DNA of 64,000 nt from an uncultured Alphaproteobacteria bacterium (GTDB lineage: Bacteria > Pseudomonadota > Alphaproteobacteria > Rhodobacterales > Rhodobacteraceae). A program made the translations under genes and the position numbers. Below are positions 38,450 through 47,977 of the stretch, piece by piece. The stretch spans positions 175,271 to 239,270 of the forward strand of contig CACHMT010000001.1 in assembly GCA_902581005.1 (NCBI GenBank), given 5' to 3'. Below the pieces are notes generated by a model. It searched no databases. It saw only the letters and a program-made list of their open reading frames with translations, and had not been told where the DNA came from. Numbering within the stretch: the stretch's first letter is position 1; each line of letters opens with the position of its first letter.

Positions 38450-38520
38450 AAATTATATAAAACGCTAGAAAAAAAAATTTTTTTATTGTAACGTCCAGCT
38501 ATAAGCAGGAGTCTTTTCAA

Positions 38521-38988
38521 ATGAAAATGTACGAAATACTAACCAAAAAGGCGATAAGAACGAAGTTAAAATCAGCTAATAAGAAGCAGCTTTTGCAAGA
38601 CATTGCGAGTATAGCGTCAGAACATGTAGGAATTCCATATATGAATATCTCTAAGTCTCTGCAACAACGTGAAATTCTTGGGCCAACTGGAATTGGAAAT
38701 GGTGTGGCAATCCCTCACGTAAAAATAAGAGGCTTGACGAAAATATTTGGTTTTTTTTCAAGCTTAGAGCGCCCTATTGATTTTGAATCAGCCGACAAGC
38801 AGCCGGTAGATCTTGTGTTTACCTTGTTAGCTCCAGAAGATAATAGTGGAACTGAACATCTTAAGGCTCTCGCAATGGTTTCAAGAGTGTTCAGCGATAA
38901 AAATATCAGGTCTAAACTTAGGTCTTCAGAAAATACCGAATCTTTGTTTGCAATACTAACAAGCAATGAAGATTCAAAAGCCGCCTGA
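38521..38988 (+). CDS. ptsN: PTS-Ntr EIIA component
   Basis: The 155-residue regulator is an EIIA-Ntr domain with the phosphorylatable His66 in GNGVAIPHVK and the conserved SSLERPIDFESADKQPVDLVFTL region split over about 80-103. It receives phosphate from EI-Ntr and NPr and regulates potassium, nitrogen or carbon functions by protein contact; neither partner is in the window. It lies 71 bp after lptB, the usual place next to rpoN and hpf, which are missing here. A Shine-Dalgarno AGGAG precedes the ATG. Confidence 0.93.
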   Translation: MKMYEILTKKAIRTKLKSANKKQLLQDIASIASEHVGIPYMNISKSLQQREILGPTGIGNGVAIPHVKIRGLTKIFGFFSSLERPIDFESADKQPVDLVFTLLAPEDNSGTEHLKALAMVSRVFSDKNIRSKLRSSENTESLFAILTSNEDSKAA

Positions 38989-39112
38989 TCCTTCAAGTTT
39001 TAGCTTTCACTCTTTACAGCTACGACTTTTCATATTTTTTTGTGTAGAAAGTTACTTCGGACCAAAACTCTATCTATAAATCATTGATGGCCAAAGCTCA
39101 CCTGTGAGGCTG

Positions 39113-39907
39113 TTAACTTTCTTGCTTCAGTCTTTGCCAATCTATTTTATTACTGTCTTTCGACTCTCTGAGCGCTATGAAGCCGCCATTCTCATAACCT
39201 TTTTTTCCATAAACGAGCTCCTTTTCTGTATTTATATCTATAACGGAGCCACCTGCATATTTAAGTATTGCATGGCCTGCAGCCGTATCCCACTCCATAG
39301 TTCGGCCAAATCTTGGATAAATATCCGCTTTCCCTTCTGCGAGCCTACAGAACTTAATCGATGAGCCTATTTTTAAAGTGTCATGCTCGCAATCGACTTT
39401 TAAAATTTTTCTTTCTCTTCCAACCAAATGATTTTCAGAAGTTATCAGCGTAAGTGCCTCTCTATTTTCTAAATTCCCCGATATTTTTACTTTCTCAGTT
39501 TTTTTTAGGAAATTATATTTGAAGCTTTCCCGATGGGGTGAGGTGTAGAAAAGTTCACCGCTTATTGGGCTATAAATAACCCCCAACTCGGGTTCACGAT
39601 TATTTATAAAAGCTATATTTACGGTGAAATTGTTGGTTTTGTTTAAAAACCCTTTTGTTCCATCCAATGGATCTATAATGAAAAATGCTTCTTTCTCTAA
39701 AACTCTATTTTCGGACTCCTCAGATATTGCTGGCATTTTAGGAAACTGTTGGTTTAAACCTCTCAAAATCGTTTTGTTTGCTTCTTCGTCAGCAGTGGTT
39801 ACAGGAGTCTTGTCACTTTTAATAGATGTACTAAATTTACCACTCTCATAAATTTTACGTATAGTAATTCCTGCCTCAATGGCTATTTCAATCAGTATAT
39901 CAATCAT
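39113..39907 (-). CDS. cysQ: 3'(2'),5'-bisphosphate nucleotidase CysQ
   Basis: CysQ hydrolyses PAP from sulfate assimilation to AMP. The 264-residue inositol-monophosphatase-fold protein has the metal-binding residues in TADEEANK, SEESENR, DPLDGTKGF and EWDTAAGHA, the four blocks of the lithium-sensitive phosphatase family. Length is typical. It stands alone, convergent with ptsN across 124 bp and divergent from dnaK. Confidence 0.93.
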   Translation of the reverse strand: MIDILIEIAIEAGITIRKIYESGKFSTSIKSDKTPVTTADEEANKTILRGLNQQFPKMPAISEESENRVLEKEAFFIIDPLDGTKGFLNKTNNFTVNIAFINNREPELGVIYSPISGELFYTSPHRESFKYNFLKKTEKVKISGNLENREALTLITSENHLVGRERKILKVDCEHDTLKIGSSIKFCRLAEGKADIYPRFGRTMEWDTAAGHAILKYAGGSVIDINTEKELVYGKKGYENGGFIALRESKDSNKIDWQRLKQES

Positions 39908-39967
39908 TCGCTAACCTAAATTTGAATACCGTCTTACAACAAAAATACATTTTTAGCACCATCTAAT

Positions 39968-39998
39968 CTTGCACGATAAAATTAATTGCCTATATACC
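39968..39998 (+). promoter_or_regulatory. Heat-shock sigma (RpoH) promoter upstream of dnaK
   Basis: The sequence has CTTG at 39968-39971, exactly 17 bases, then CCTATATACC at 39989-39998. This fits the alphaproteobacterial RpoH consensus CTTG-N17-CYTATNTNNG with one mismatch at the last position. It ends 38 bases before the dnaK start, a normal leader length. Confidence 0.65.
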
Positions 39999-40036
39999 AT
40001 TAAGTTAACGATATTATTTATTCGAAAGGTCAAAAT

Positions 40037-41950
40037 ATGGGTAAGGTCATTGGTATAGACTTGGGAACAACAAATTCATGTGTAGCGATAATGGAAGGCG
40101 CAAACGCCAAGGTTGTTGAAAACTCCGAGGGCGCTAGAACAACACCATCAATTGTAGGATTTACTGATGATGAACGACTGGTGGGTCAACCAGCCAAAAG
40201 ACAAGCTGTAACAAACCCGTCGGACACCCTTTTCGCAGTTAAAAGACTAATTGGCAGGCAATATAACGACCCAATGGTTACAAAGGACAAAAAGATGGTT
40301 CCCTACAACATAGTTGAGGGGAGCAATAAGGACGCCTGGGTGGAGGCAAAAGGTGAAAAGTACTCCCCAAGTCAGATATCAGCTTTTATATTGCAGAAAA
40401 TGAAAGAAACCGCGGAAAGTCACTTGGGAGATGAGGTAACACAGGCGGTTATTACTGTGCCAGCTTATTTTAACGATGCACAAAGGCAAGCAACAAAAGA
40501 TGCAGGGAAAATTGCCGGGTTAGAAGTTCTTAGGATTATAAATGAGCCTACCGCTGCTGCTCTTGCATATGGATTAGAAAAAAAAGGCGGCAAAACTATA
40601 GCTGTTTATGATTTGGGGGGTGGTACATTTGATATCTCTATTTTAGAAATTGATGATGGGCTATTTGAGGTCAAATCAACTAATGGAGATACGTTCTTAG
40701 GCGGCGAAGACTTTGATTTAAGAATTGTTGACCATTTGGCAGAAGAATTCAAAAAAGAAAGTGGTGTTGATCTAAAGGCCGACAAAATGGCCTTACAGAG
40801 GCTAAAGGAGGCCGCTGAAAAGGCCAAAATAGAACTATCATCTTCAAGCCAAACTGAAATTAACCAACCTTTTATATCTATGGATCCAAAAACCAGTCAG
40901 CCCTTGCATTTAGTTATGAAACTGACCAGGGCAAAACTTGAGAGCTTGGTGGCAGATCTAATAGCCAGGTCACTTAAACCATGTCAGGCCGCTATAACAG
41001 ATGCAGACGTTAAAAAAGACGACATAGATGAGGTGGTGCTTGTTGGTGGAATGACAAGAATGCCTAAAGTTATTGAAGAAGTAACCAGTTTCTTTGGAAA
41101 AGAGCCTCATAAGGGCGTTAATCCTGATGAAGTTGTTGCGATGGGTGCCGCTATTCAAGCAGGAGTTTTACAAGGCGATGTAAAAGATGTCGTTCTTCTA
41201 GACGTTACGCCATTGAGCTTAGGGATAGAAACTTTAGGTGGAGTATTTACAAGATTGATAGACCGAAATACAACCATTCCAACTAAGAAAAGCCAGGTGT
41301 TTTCTACTGCTGAAGATAATCAAAGTGCCGTAACTATACGAGTATTTCAAGGTGAACGAGAAATGGCTACGGATAATAAAGAGCTTGGAAAATTCAATTT
41401 AGAGGAAATACCTCCTGCGCCAAGAGGTATGCCACAAATTGAGGTTACCTTCGATATAGATGCAAACGGCATTGTTTCTGTATCTGCAAAAGACAAAGGT
41501 ACAGGTAAAGAACAAAAAATAACCCTACAGGCATCCGGTGGGCTTTCCGAAGAGGAAATAGATAAAATGGTTCAAGACGCGGAAGAAAATGCCGAGTCCG
41601 ACAAAGCCAAAAAAGATCTTGTTGAAGCGAAAAATCAGGCTGAAAGCCTTATCCATAGTACTGAGAAATCGATTGAGGAGCATGGTGATAAGGTTGACCC
41701 ATCTACCATTGAGGCTATGGAACTCTCCATGAAGGCTTTAAAGGAAGTTTTAGAAAGTGATGATGCAGAAAAAATTAAAGCAAGAAGCCAAGACTTAACC
41801 GAAGCATCAATGAAACTAGGTGAGGCTATCTATAAAGCAGAAGCAGAGAAAAACCCTGCTGAATCCGAAGCTGGCGATGATAATGTAAATAAAGATGATG
41901 GTGACATTGTGGATGCCGATTTTGAAGACTTGGATGACCAAAATAAATAA
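40037..41950 (+). CDS. dnaK: Chaperone DnaK (Hsp70)
   Basis: The 637-residue Hsp70 starts [18 protein letters not shown], has the ATPase motifs [14 protein letters not shown] and [10 protein letters not shown], the interdomain linker [12 protein letters not shown], and the substrate-binding domain and lid ending in an acidic tail ([17 protein letters not shown]). It folds proteins with DnaJ and GrpE and regulates RpoH. A good RpoH promoter lies just upstream. It is followed by dnaJ after 37 bp. Confidence 0.98.
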   Translation: MGKVIGIDLGTTNSCVAIMEGANAKVVENSEGARTTPSIVGFTDDERLVGQPAKRQAVTNPSDTLFAVKRLIGRQYNDPMVTKDKKMVPYNIVEGSNKDAWVEAKGEKYSPSQISAFILQKMKETAESHLGDEVTQAVITVPAYFNDAQRQATKDAGKIAGLEVLRIINEPTAAALAYGLEKKGGKTIAVYDLGGGTFDISILEIDDGLFEVKSTNGDTFLGGEDFDLRIVDHLAEEFKKESGVDLKADKMALQRLKEAAEKAKIELSSSSQTEINQPFISMDPKTSQPLHLVMKLTRAKLESLVADLIARSLKPCQAAITDADVKKDDIDEVVLVGGMTRMPKVIEEVTSFFGKEPHKGVNPDEVVAMGAAIQAGVLQGDVKDVVLLDVTPLSLGIETLGGVFTRLIDRNTTIPTKKSQVFSTAEDNQSAVTIRVFQGEREMATDNKELGKFNLEEIPPAPRGMPQIEVTFDIDANGIVSVSAKDKGTGKEQKITLQASGGLSEEEIDKMVQDAEENAESDKAKKDLVEAKNQAESLIHSTEKSIEEHGDKVDPSTIEAMELSMKALKEVLESDDAEKIKARSQDLTEASMKLGEAIYKAEAEKNPAESEAGDDNVNKDDGDIVDADFEDLDDQNK

Positions 41951-41987
41951 TTGAATATATTTATTCCTTCTAGATATGGAAAGCTAA

Positions 41988-43130
41988 ATGGCAAAAAGAG
42001 ATTATTATGAAACGCTTGGTATTTCCAAGGGCTCTTCCGATGCTGACATAAAAAAGGCGTTTAGATCCAAGGCAAGAGAACTACACCCAGATAAAAATTC
42101 AGGAAGCGCTAAAGCGGAAGAAGAGTTTAAAGCCGTGAACGAAGCTTATGACATACTTAAAGATCCAAACAAAAAAGCAGCGTATGATCAATACGGTCAC
42201 GCTGCCTTTGAAAATGGTGGTTTTGGTAACTCTGGGGGGGGAGGCGCTGATTTTTCATCAGCATTTTCAGACGTATTTGAAGACCTTTTTGGAGATTTTA
42301 TGGGCGGTTCCTCTCGTCGAGGATCTAGCTCCTCCTCAAGAAGAGGGTCAGATCTAAGGTATAACATGTCCATATCGTTAGAGGAAGCTTACAAGGGAAA
42401 GTCGACTACCATTACAGTTCCCTCCTCTGTTAAATGTGAGCAATGTAGTGGAACAGGTGGTAAGGATGGAACTCAACCTTCTTCATGCCCAACATGCGGT
42501 GGGATGGGAAAGGTTAGAGCACAACAAGGATTTTTTACAGTTGAGAGGACTTGTCCAACCTGTTCAGGAAAAGGTCAGATGAACAAAAACCCATGTCGTT
42601 TTTGCTCAGGCTCGGGGACAACCCAGAAAAATAAAAAGCTGAGTGTAAATATTCCAGCTGGGGTTGAGACTGGAACACGGATTAGATTGACCGGAGAGGG
42701 CGAGGCTGGATTACAAAATGGTCCCGCAGGAGACCTATATATTTTTACCGAGGTTCTTGATCACTCTATATTTCAGAGAGAGGGGGCTAATCTATTTTGT
42801 CAAATACCAATATCTATGGTTTCGGCCACGCTTGGTGGTGATATTGAGGCGCCAACTCTTGATGGAGGAAAGACAAGAGTAAAAGTTCCAGCTGGGATTC
42901 AAAGTGGAAAACAGTTACGCTTACGAGGCAAAGGCATGCCTAATATCAAAGGAAGCTTGTATGGTGATTTATACATAGAGCTCAATATAGAAACACCTGT
43001 TAATCTCAATGAAAACCAAAAAGATCTACTAAGAGAGTTTGAAAAGTCTCTTCAAGAAACCGCCAATAATCCTAAATACTCTAACTTTTTTTCAAAAGTG
43101 AAGAGTTTTTGGGAGAAAAACAGTAATTAA
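41988..43130 (+). CDS. dnaJ: Chaperone DnaJ (Hsp40)
   Basis: The 380-residue type I co-chaperone has a J domain with HPD at 33-35, a Gly/Phe- and Ser-rich linker (about 75-120), four CxxCxGxG zinc repeats ([32 protein letters not shown]) and a C-terminal dimerisation domain. It stimulates DnaK ATPase. It shares the dnaK transcript; no separate promoter is visible in the 37-bp gap. Confidence 0.97.
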   Translation: MAKRDYYETLGISKGSSDADIKKAFRSKARELHPDKNSGSAKAEEEFKAVNEAYDILKDPNKKAAYDQYGHAAFENGGFGNSGGGGADFSSAFSDVFEDLFGDFMGGSSRRGSSSSSRRGSDLRYNMSISLEEAYKGKSTTITVPSSVKCEQCSGTGGKDGTQPSSCPTCGGMGKVRAQQGFFTVERTCPTCSGKGQMNKNPCRFCSGSGTTQKNKKLSVNIPAGVETGTRIRLTGEGEAGLQNGPAGDLYIFTEVLDHSIFQREGANLFCQIPISMVSATLGGDIEAPTLDGGKTRVKVPAGIQSGKQLRLRGKGMPNIKGSLYGDLYIELNIETPVNLNENQKDLLREFEKSLQETANNPKYSNFFSKVKSFWEKNSN

Positions 43131-43202
43131 ACCATTGTTTACTTATTCCAAATTGTACATTATTGAAATATAGAGAAACCTTTAATTACGAGACCCCTTG
43201 CG

Positions 43203-45767
43203 GTGCAAACAACCCCCGTAATCCAGCAATACCTAGAAATAAAGGCTAGTCACCAAGATTCCCTTCTGTTCTTTAGAATGGGTGATTTTTATGAGCTTTT
43301 TTTTTCTGATGCCGAGATAGCATCAGCTGCTTTAAATATTATACTCACAAAAAGAGGGCAACATAAAGGAAAGGACATACCCATGTGCGGAGTTCCTTTT
43401 CACTCGGCTGAGGGCTATATAAAAACACTTCTAGATAAGAATATGAAAGTCGCCATTTGTGAACAGCTTGAAACTCCAAAAGAGGCAAAAAAAAGAGGTT
43501 ATAAGGAAATTGTAAAAAGAGATGTGGTTAGAATAATCACTCCAGGAACAAAATTAGAAGAATCTTTTCTAGTACAAAAAGAAAACAATATATTAATGGC
43601 CTTATTTTTCTTTGATAACAGTTGGGCCTCTTGCTGGATAGATATTTCAACCGGTTTGTTCAAATCAACTATAAGCAATGAGTCGCGTTTATTATCGCTT
43701 ATCGATCAAATATCACCAAAAGAAACTATTTCATATGCAAATAAAAAGGAATTATCGATATTAAAATCATACATCCCCGTAGAGGTAACGTGGCTAGAAA
43801 GTAAAGAGAACTTTACTAGAGACATTTTAATTGATTATTTGTCTTCTTTTTTCGATCCAGAACGTCTTCAAAAACTAAATACCGGGCTGTTAGGGTCGAT
43901 TTCCCTCATCGTCGAATATCTTAAGAAAAATAAAAACCTTTTTCTAGACCACTTCGATATCCCAGAGCAGGTTGAGCTTTCGAATATAATGACCATCGAT
44001 CCCTCCACCCGGAAGAACCTTGAAATAAATGCTTCACTAGACGGAGAGAAAAATCTTTCCCTATTAGGTGTAGTTGATAAGACTTGTAGTCTTCTTGGAT
44101 CAAGACTACTAAAGAGGCGACTAAATGCTCCGTCCACGCAAATAGACCAGATTTTAAAATGGCAAAGGAAGACTGCTGAGTTCTATAATAATCTCCAAAT
44201 TACTGAGCAAGTTAGAGCTCTAATAGGTAAGTTTCCTGATACAGAAAGGTCATTATCCCGATTAATAAGACTTGGTCCAAATCCTAGAGACCTTTTCTCA
44301 TTGAAAATAGGTATTAACCTATTTTTTGAATTGAAAGAAAAATTAATGCACCTTGATGAAAACAGCATTTGTCAAGGGAATTTATTCGAAGGAAATCTAA
44401 AAAAGGTACTTGAAGAGCTCGATTTGGCCATAAGAGAGGATCCACCCCTCACTATGAAAGAAGGTGGATTTATTAAAGAGAGTTTCAGCGATGAATTGCA
44501 TGAATTCAGATTAAAAGAGAAGAAAGGTTACTCCGATCTTCTAGAATTGCAAGCAAAATACTCACAAAAAACTGGAATAAAGGCATTAAAACTAAAATAT
44601 AACAATGTTCTAGGTTACTTTTTTGAAACTCCAATTTCTTACAAGGATAAATTATTGGAAGACAATGAATTTTTTCATAGACAAACAACAGCTAACACTG
44701 TTCGGATAAAAAGCATAAGCCTTGATCAGATAGAGAAAACTACTTTTAGTGCCAGAAATAATGCTTTGGAGTTAGAGATAAAAATATTGGAAGCATTACA
44801 CAAAAAGGTTATAGAGATAAGTAAAGATATCATAATATTTTCGAGGATAATTGCCTCTATAGATGTTTGCTCAACTCTTGGCTATATTGCCGAAATGCAC
44901 AATTGGTGCCGCCCCTTAATAGATCATAGCAAAGATTTCATTATTAAAGATGGGCGCCATTCTGTGGTTGAAAAAACAATTTTTAAGAAAAGCCTAAATG
45001 CCTTCGTTCCTAACGATTGTTCATTAAGTACAAATGAGCATTTGTGGTTGATAACCGGACCCAATATGGCAGGTAAATCAACATTTCTGAGACAAAATGC
45101 GCATATTATTATTTTAGCACAAATTGGGTCCTACATTCCCGCTAAGCAAGCTAAGATCGGGATTGCAGACAAGCTATTTAGCAGGATAGGAGCATCAGAT
45201 AACATTTCAAAAGGTCAGTCTACGTTTATGGTGGAAATGCTAGAAACAAGCAATATCATTAAAAACGCTGACGATAAGTCATTTATTATTTTGGATGAAA
45301 TAGGAAGAGGTACATCTACCTTTGATGGATTAGCTATAGCATGGGCTATAATTGAAAAAGTTTTGCGAAGTAATAAATCCAGAACCTTGTTCGCAACACA
45401 CTATCATGAGCTTACAGAAATTGAAAAAACCAACTCCAAAGTTAGAAACGTTTCTTGTGAAATTAAAGAATGGAATGATGAGATAATTTACTCTTACAAA
45501 ATAATTGAAGGGAAATCAAAAGGCTCCTTAGGGATTAAGGTTGCAGAGCTAGCCGGTTTTCCAGATGATGTCATTGTTGAAGCTAACGCGTTACTAGGAA
45601 AACTTCAAAGTAAAGGAGCAAATCAAGAAGATATTGATTTAAAGGAAGAGGATTTTGAAAAGGAAAAACTTCTTAGAGTCAAAAGTGAGTTGGAGAAGAT
45701 TAATTTGGACTCTACAACACCTTTGGAAGCCCTGAATATTCTCCAAAAGTTGAAGAGTGACAATTAA
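43203..45767 (+). CDS. mutS: DNA mismatch repair protein MutS
   Basis: The 854-residue mismatch-binding ATPase has the wedge motif MGDFYELF (Phe29-x-Glu31), Walker A GPNMAGKST (about 618-626), Walker B and D-loop IILDEIGRGTSTFDG, and FATHYHELTE. Length is normal. The GTG start at 43203 is the only suitable codon close to the conserved N-terminus; no Shine-Dalgarno is visible. It is convergent with grpE, 12 bp apart. Confidence 0.97.
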   Translation: MQTTPVIQQYLEIKASHQDSLLFFRMGDFYELFFSDAEIASAALNIILTKRGQHKGKDIPMCGVPFHSAEGYIKTLLDKNMKVAICEQLETPKEAKKRGYKEIVKRDVVRIITPGTKLEESFLVQKENNILMALFFFDNSWASCWIDISTGLFKSTISNESRLLSLIDQISPKETISYANKKELSILKSYIPVEVTWLESKENFTRDILIDYLSSFFDPERLQKLNTGLLGSISLIVEYLKKNKNLFLDHFDIPEQVELSNIMTIDPSTRKNLEINASLDGEKNLSLLGVVDKTCSLLGSRLLKRRLNAPSTQIDQILKWQRKTAEFYNNLQITEQVRALIGKFPDTERSLSRLIRLGPNPRDLFSLKIGINLFFELKEKLMHLDENSICQGNLFEGNLKKVLEELDLAIREDPPLTMKEGGFIKESFSDELHEFRLKEKKGYSDLLELQAKYSQKTGIKALKLKYNNVLGYFFETPISYKDKLLEDNEFFHRQTTANTVRIKSISLDQIEKTTFSARNNALELEIKILEALHKKVIEISKDIIIFSRIIASIDVCSTLGYIAEMHNWCRPLIDHSKDFIIKDGRHSVVEKTIFKKSLNAFVPNDCSLSTNEHLWLITGPNMAGKSTFLRQNAHIIILAQIGSYIPAKQAKIGIADKLFSRIGASDNISKGQSTFMVEMLETSNIIKNADDKSFIILDEIGRGTSTFDGLAIAWAIIEKVLRSNKSRTLFATHYHELTEIEKTNSKVRNVSCEIKEWNDEIIYSYKIIEGKSKGSLGIKVAELAGFPDDVIVEANALLGKLQSKGANQEDIDLKEEDFEKEKLLRVKSELEKINLDSTTPLEALNILQKLKSDN

Positions 45768-45779
45768 TAATCATATTTC

Positions 45780-46400
45780 CTAACTTTCCTCTTCTTTATT
45801 TTCAATGACTCCTGAAGATACCCCTACCTGTGCTGCCCTTAATAGTCTATCTCCTATTGTAAAACCATTTACCATTACTTGAATAATATTTCCTTTTTCA
45901 ATATTTGGGTGTGGACCCTCAAACATTGCTTGATGAAATTTAGGGTCAAATTTTTCTCCCTCTTCAGGGGCCAGTTCATTAATTTCATGGTTTGAAAAAG
46001 TGTTTAGCAGTTCCTTTTTTGTAAGCTCAATTCCCTCGAGAACGGCATTTTGCTTCTCCACCATTTCATCATCTACACTTTCCAAGGCTCTATTAAGATT
46101 ATCAAGGACGGACAATAAGTCCCTAGCTAGTTTCGTACCGCCATATATCTCTGCATCTTTTTTTTCCTTAAAAAATTTTTTCCTTATATTTTCTGTTTCC
46201 GCGAGAGCTCTCATCATTTTGTCTGAAAGAATTTTATTTTCTTCTTTAAGTTCCTCTAATGTTTTTTCTTCCTCTTCGGTTTCCTCATGTATATCTTCTG
46301 CGTCTTTTTCTTCATTGTCAGTTAAAGATGCAATTTCTTCCTCTTGTTTCAGCGTCTCATCATGATCCTCTGGCTCCATGCCTATATTCTCTTTGCCCAT
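45780..46400 (-). CDS. grpE: Nucleotide exchange factor GrpE
   Basis: GrpE releases ADP from DnaK. The 206-residue protein has a long, very acidic N-terminal tail and coiled coil (1-90), then NIRKKFFKEKKDAEIYGGTK, and the beta-wing signature MFEGPHPNIEKGNIIQVMVNG. hrcA, which often sits upstream of grpE in alphaproteobacteria, is absent; the next gene, rph, is divergent. I see no RpoH promoter in the 264-bp gap. Confidence 0.95.
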   Translation of the reverse strand: MGKENIGMEPEDHDETLKQEEEIASLTDNEEKDAEDIHEETEEEEKTLEELKEENKILSDKMMRALAETENIRKKFFKEKKDAEIYGGTKLARDLLSVLDNLNRALESVDDEMVEKQNAVLEGIELTKKELLNTFSNHEINELAPEEGEKFDPKFHQAMFEGPHPNIEKGNIIQVMVNGFTIGDRLLRAAQVGVSSGVIENKEEES

Positions 46401-46664
46401 TTTAACGACCTTTCCGTTCTTCAGTGTACTTTTCGCTGATAATACAATAGCAGCGTTATAATTTTCATCTTTACTCTTTTATTCTCGGTAATTAATAAAA
46501 TTTGCAATTCTGTATATAAGATATAAGTGTGAATTTAAAGAATTTAAAGGCGTGTAAAGATAAAAATTTATAATTTTTCCTTTTATTTTAAAATTTAAAA
46601 CTTGCTTTATTTGAGTGAATAATTTTTTATGATTGCATAAAATAAAAAGCTTACTGGTGAAGAA
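46401..46664. other. 264-bp AT-rich gap between grpE and rph
   Basis: This divergent spacer must hold promoters for grpE (minus) and rph (plus). It is very AT-rich, with no CIRCE inverted repeat, no RpoH-type CTTG-N17-CYTAT element at correct spacing on either strand, and no readable RNA gene. This is where hrcA would be expected in many relatives. Confidence 0.4.
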
Positions 46665-47372
46665 ATGGACACGTTAAGTAAAGAGATGAGAAATGTTTCA
46701 ATATCTTTTGATTTATTAACGAACATAGAAAATTCCTGTCTAATTAAATTTGGCAACACGATCGTAATTTGTAAAGCAACTATTGAAGAATCTGTTCCTC
46801 CTTTTTTAAGAAAAAGCGGTATGGGGTGGGTGACAGCAGAGTACGGAATGTTACCGGGTTCTACCAATGAAAGGATTAGAAGGGAAGCTAAACAGGCTGG
46901 CCAAAGTGGTAGGACGCAAGAGATTCAAAGATTGATTGGAAGAAGTTTAAGAGTTGCCGTTGACAGGGTTGCGCTAGGTGAGAGGCAAATAATAGTTGAT
47001 TGTGACGTTATTCAAGCTGACGGCGGCACTAGATGTGCCTCAATCTGTGGGGGTTGGGTCGCACTAAAACTAGCAACCAACACCTTGAAAAGGAGTGGAC
47101 AGATTAAGTTTGACCCTATTATCCGGCATGTTGCAGCGATATCATGTGGGATTGTGGATGGAGAACAAAAATTGGACCTTAATTATCAAGAAGATAGTGC
47201 AGCGGAGACAGATGCTAATTTTGTTATGGACGATAAGGGGGAATTAATTGAAATCCAATGCTCTGCCGAAAAAAAACCTTTTTCAAAAGAGGAGTTCGAC
47301 ATAATGTTTTCTATGGCTTCAGAGGGAATAAAGAAAATAGTTAAAATACAGAAATCAGCTTTAGATGAATAG
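46665..47372 (+). CDS. rph: Ribonuclease PH
   Basis: RNase PH removes 3' nucleotides from tRNA precursors by phosphorolysis. The 235-residue protein shows the conserved GMGWVTAEYGMLPGST segment, RIRREAKQ, the catalytic Asp-containing QIIVDCDVIQADGGTR and the SCGIVDGEQKLDLNY strand. Length is normal. GGTGAAGAA precedes the ATG. It overlaps rdgB by 8 bp. Confidence 0.97.
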   Translation: MDTLSKEMRNVSISFDLLTNIENSCLIKFGNTIVICKATIEESVPPFLRKSGMGWVTAEYGMLPGSTNERIRREAKQAGQSGRTQEIQRLIGRSLRVAVDRVALGERQIIVDCDVIQADGGTRCASICGGWVALKLATNTLKRSGQIKFDPIIRHVAAISCGIVDGEQKLDLNYQEDSAAETDANFVMDDKGELIEIQCSAEKKPFSKEEFDIMFSMASEGIKKIVKIQKSALDE

Positions 47373-47976
47373 AAAATTTCAAGAAAAGGATTTAGTTTTA
47401 GCGACCCACAATTTTGGAAAGATAGAAGAGTTCAAACATTTGTTTGGCAAGGTTAACTTCAATATTACGGATATAGGCCAATATTCTGGCAAAACACCCG
47501 AAGAGACTGGGGGGTCGTTTTGGGAGAATTCTTTAATAAAGGCGAGAGAAGCCACAAAATTGACTGGTCTGGTGAGCTTAGCAGATGACAGCGGGCTATG
47601 TGTTGACATATTAAATGGTGCACCGGGCATCTACTCAGCGGATTGGGCAATTAAGAGTGACGGGTCGAGGGATTTTAAGTTTGCAACCAATAAGCTCGTA
47701 AGGGAAATTAAAAAAAATAATTTTGTCGGGCCTTGCACTGGTTATTTTATTTGCTCATTAATTCTATATTGGCCAGATAATCATTTTGAGAAGTTTGAGG
47801 GAAAAATATATGGTGAGATAATTTGGCCTGGTAAGGGTGAAAGAGGTCACGGCTATGATCCGGTTTTTCTACCAAATGGATACGAAGAAACTTTTGGTCA
47901 GATGGATAGGTGGAAAAAAAATAGGATAAGTCATAGGGGATTAGCTGTGGATAAGCTATTGGTTTCTTGTTTTTAA
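47365..47976 (+). CDS. rdgB: XTP/dITP pyrophosphatase (HAM1/RdgB)
   Basis: The 203-residue house-cleaning enzyme hydrolyses XTP and dITP to monophosphates. It has the substrate and metal motifs LATHNFGKIEEF, SLADDSGLCVD and GHGYDPVFLP, and ends with SHRGLAVDKL. Length is normal. It is coupled to rph by an 8-bp overlap and is 1 bp from hemW. A perfect DnaA-box sequence (TGTGGATAA, 47946-47954) falls within its last codons, probably by chance. Confidence 0.96.
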   Translation: MNRKFQEKDLVLATHNFGKIEEFKHLFGKVNFNITDIGQYSGKTPEETGGSFWENSLIKAREATKLTGLVSLADDSGLCVDILNGAPGIYSADWAIKSDGSRDFKFATNKLVREIKKNNFVGPCTGYFICSLILYWPDNHFEKFEGKIYGEIIWPGKGERGHGYDPVFLPNGYEETFGQMDRWKKNRISHRGLAVDKLLVSCF

Positions 47977-47977
47977 A

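Noticed and set aside
38462..38500. A-tract/T-tract palindrome after lptB as a terminator
   Set aside because: It is A-T only without a loop or GC stem, so it would not form a stable hairpin.
38989..39112. Bidirectional terminator between ptsN and cysQ
   Set aside because: The inverted pairs seen (TAGCT/AGCTA with a 12-base loop, and a short CTCAC/GTGAG) are too weak or too tightly looped and lack a proper U-tract.
46401..46664. CIRCE element or RpoH promoter for grpE
   Set aside because: No TTAGCACTC / GAGTGCTAA pair is present, and CTTG and CYTAT-like parts do not occur at the right spacing on either strand.
47946..47954. TGTGGATAA, a perfect DnaA box
   Set aside because: It is inside the rdgB coding region, alone, with no AT-rich spacer around it; most likely a chance match.
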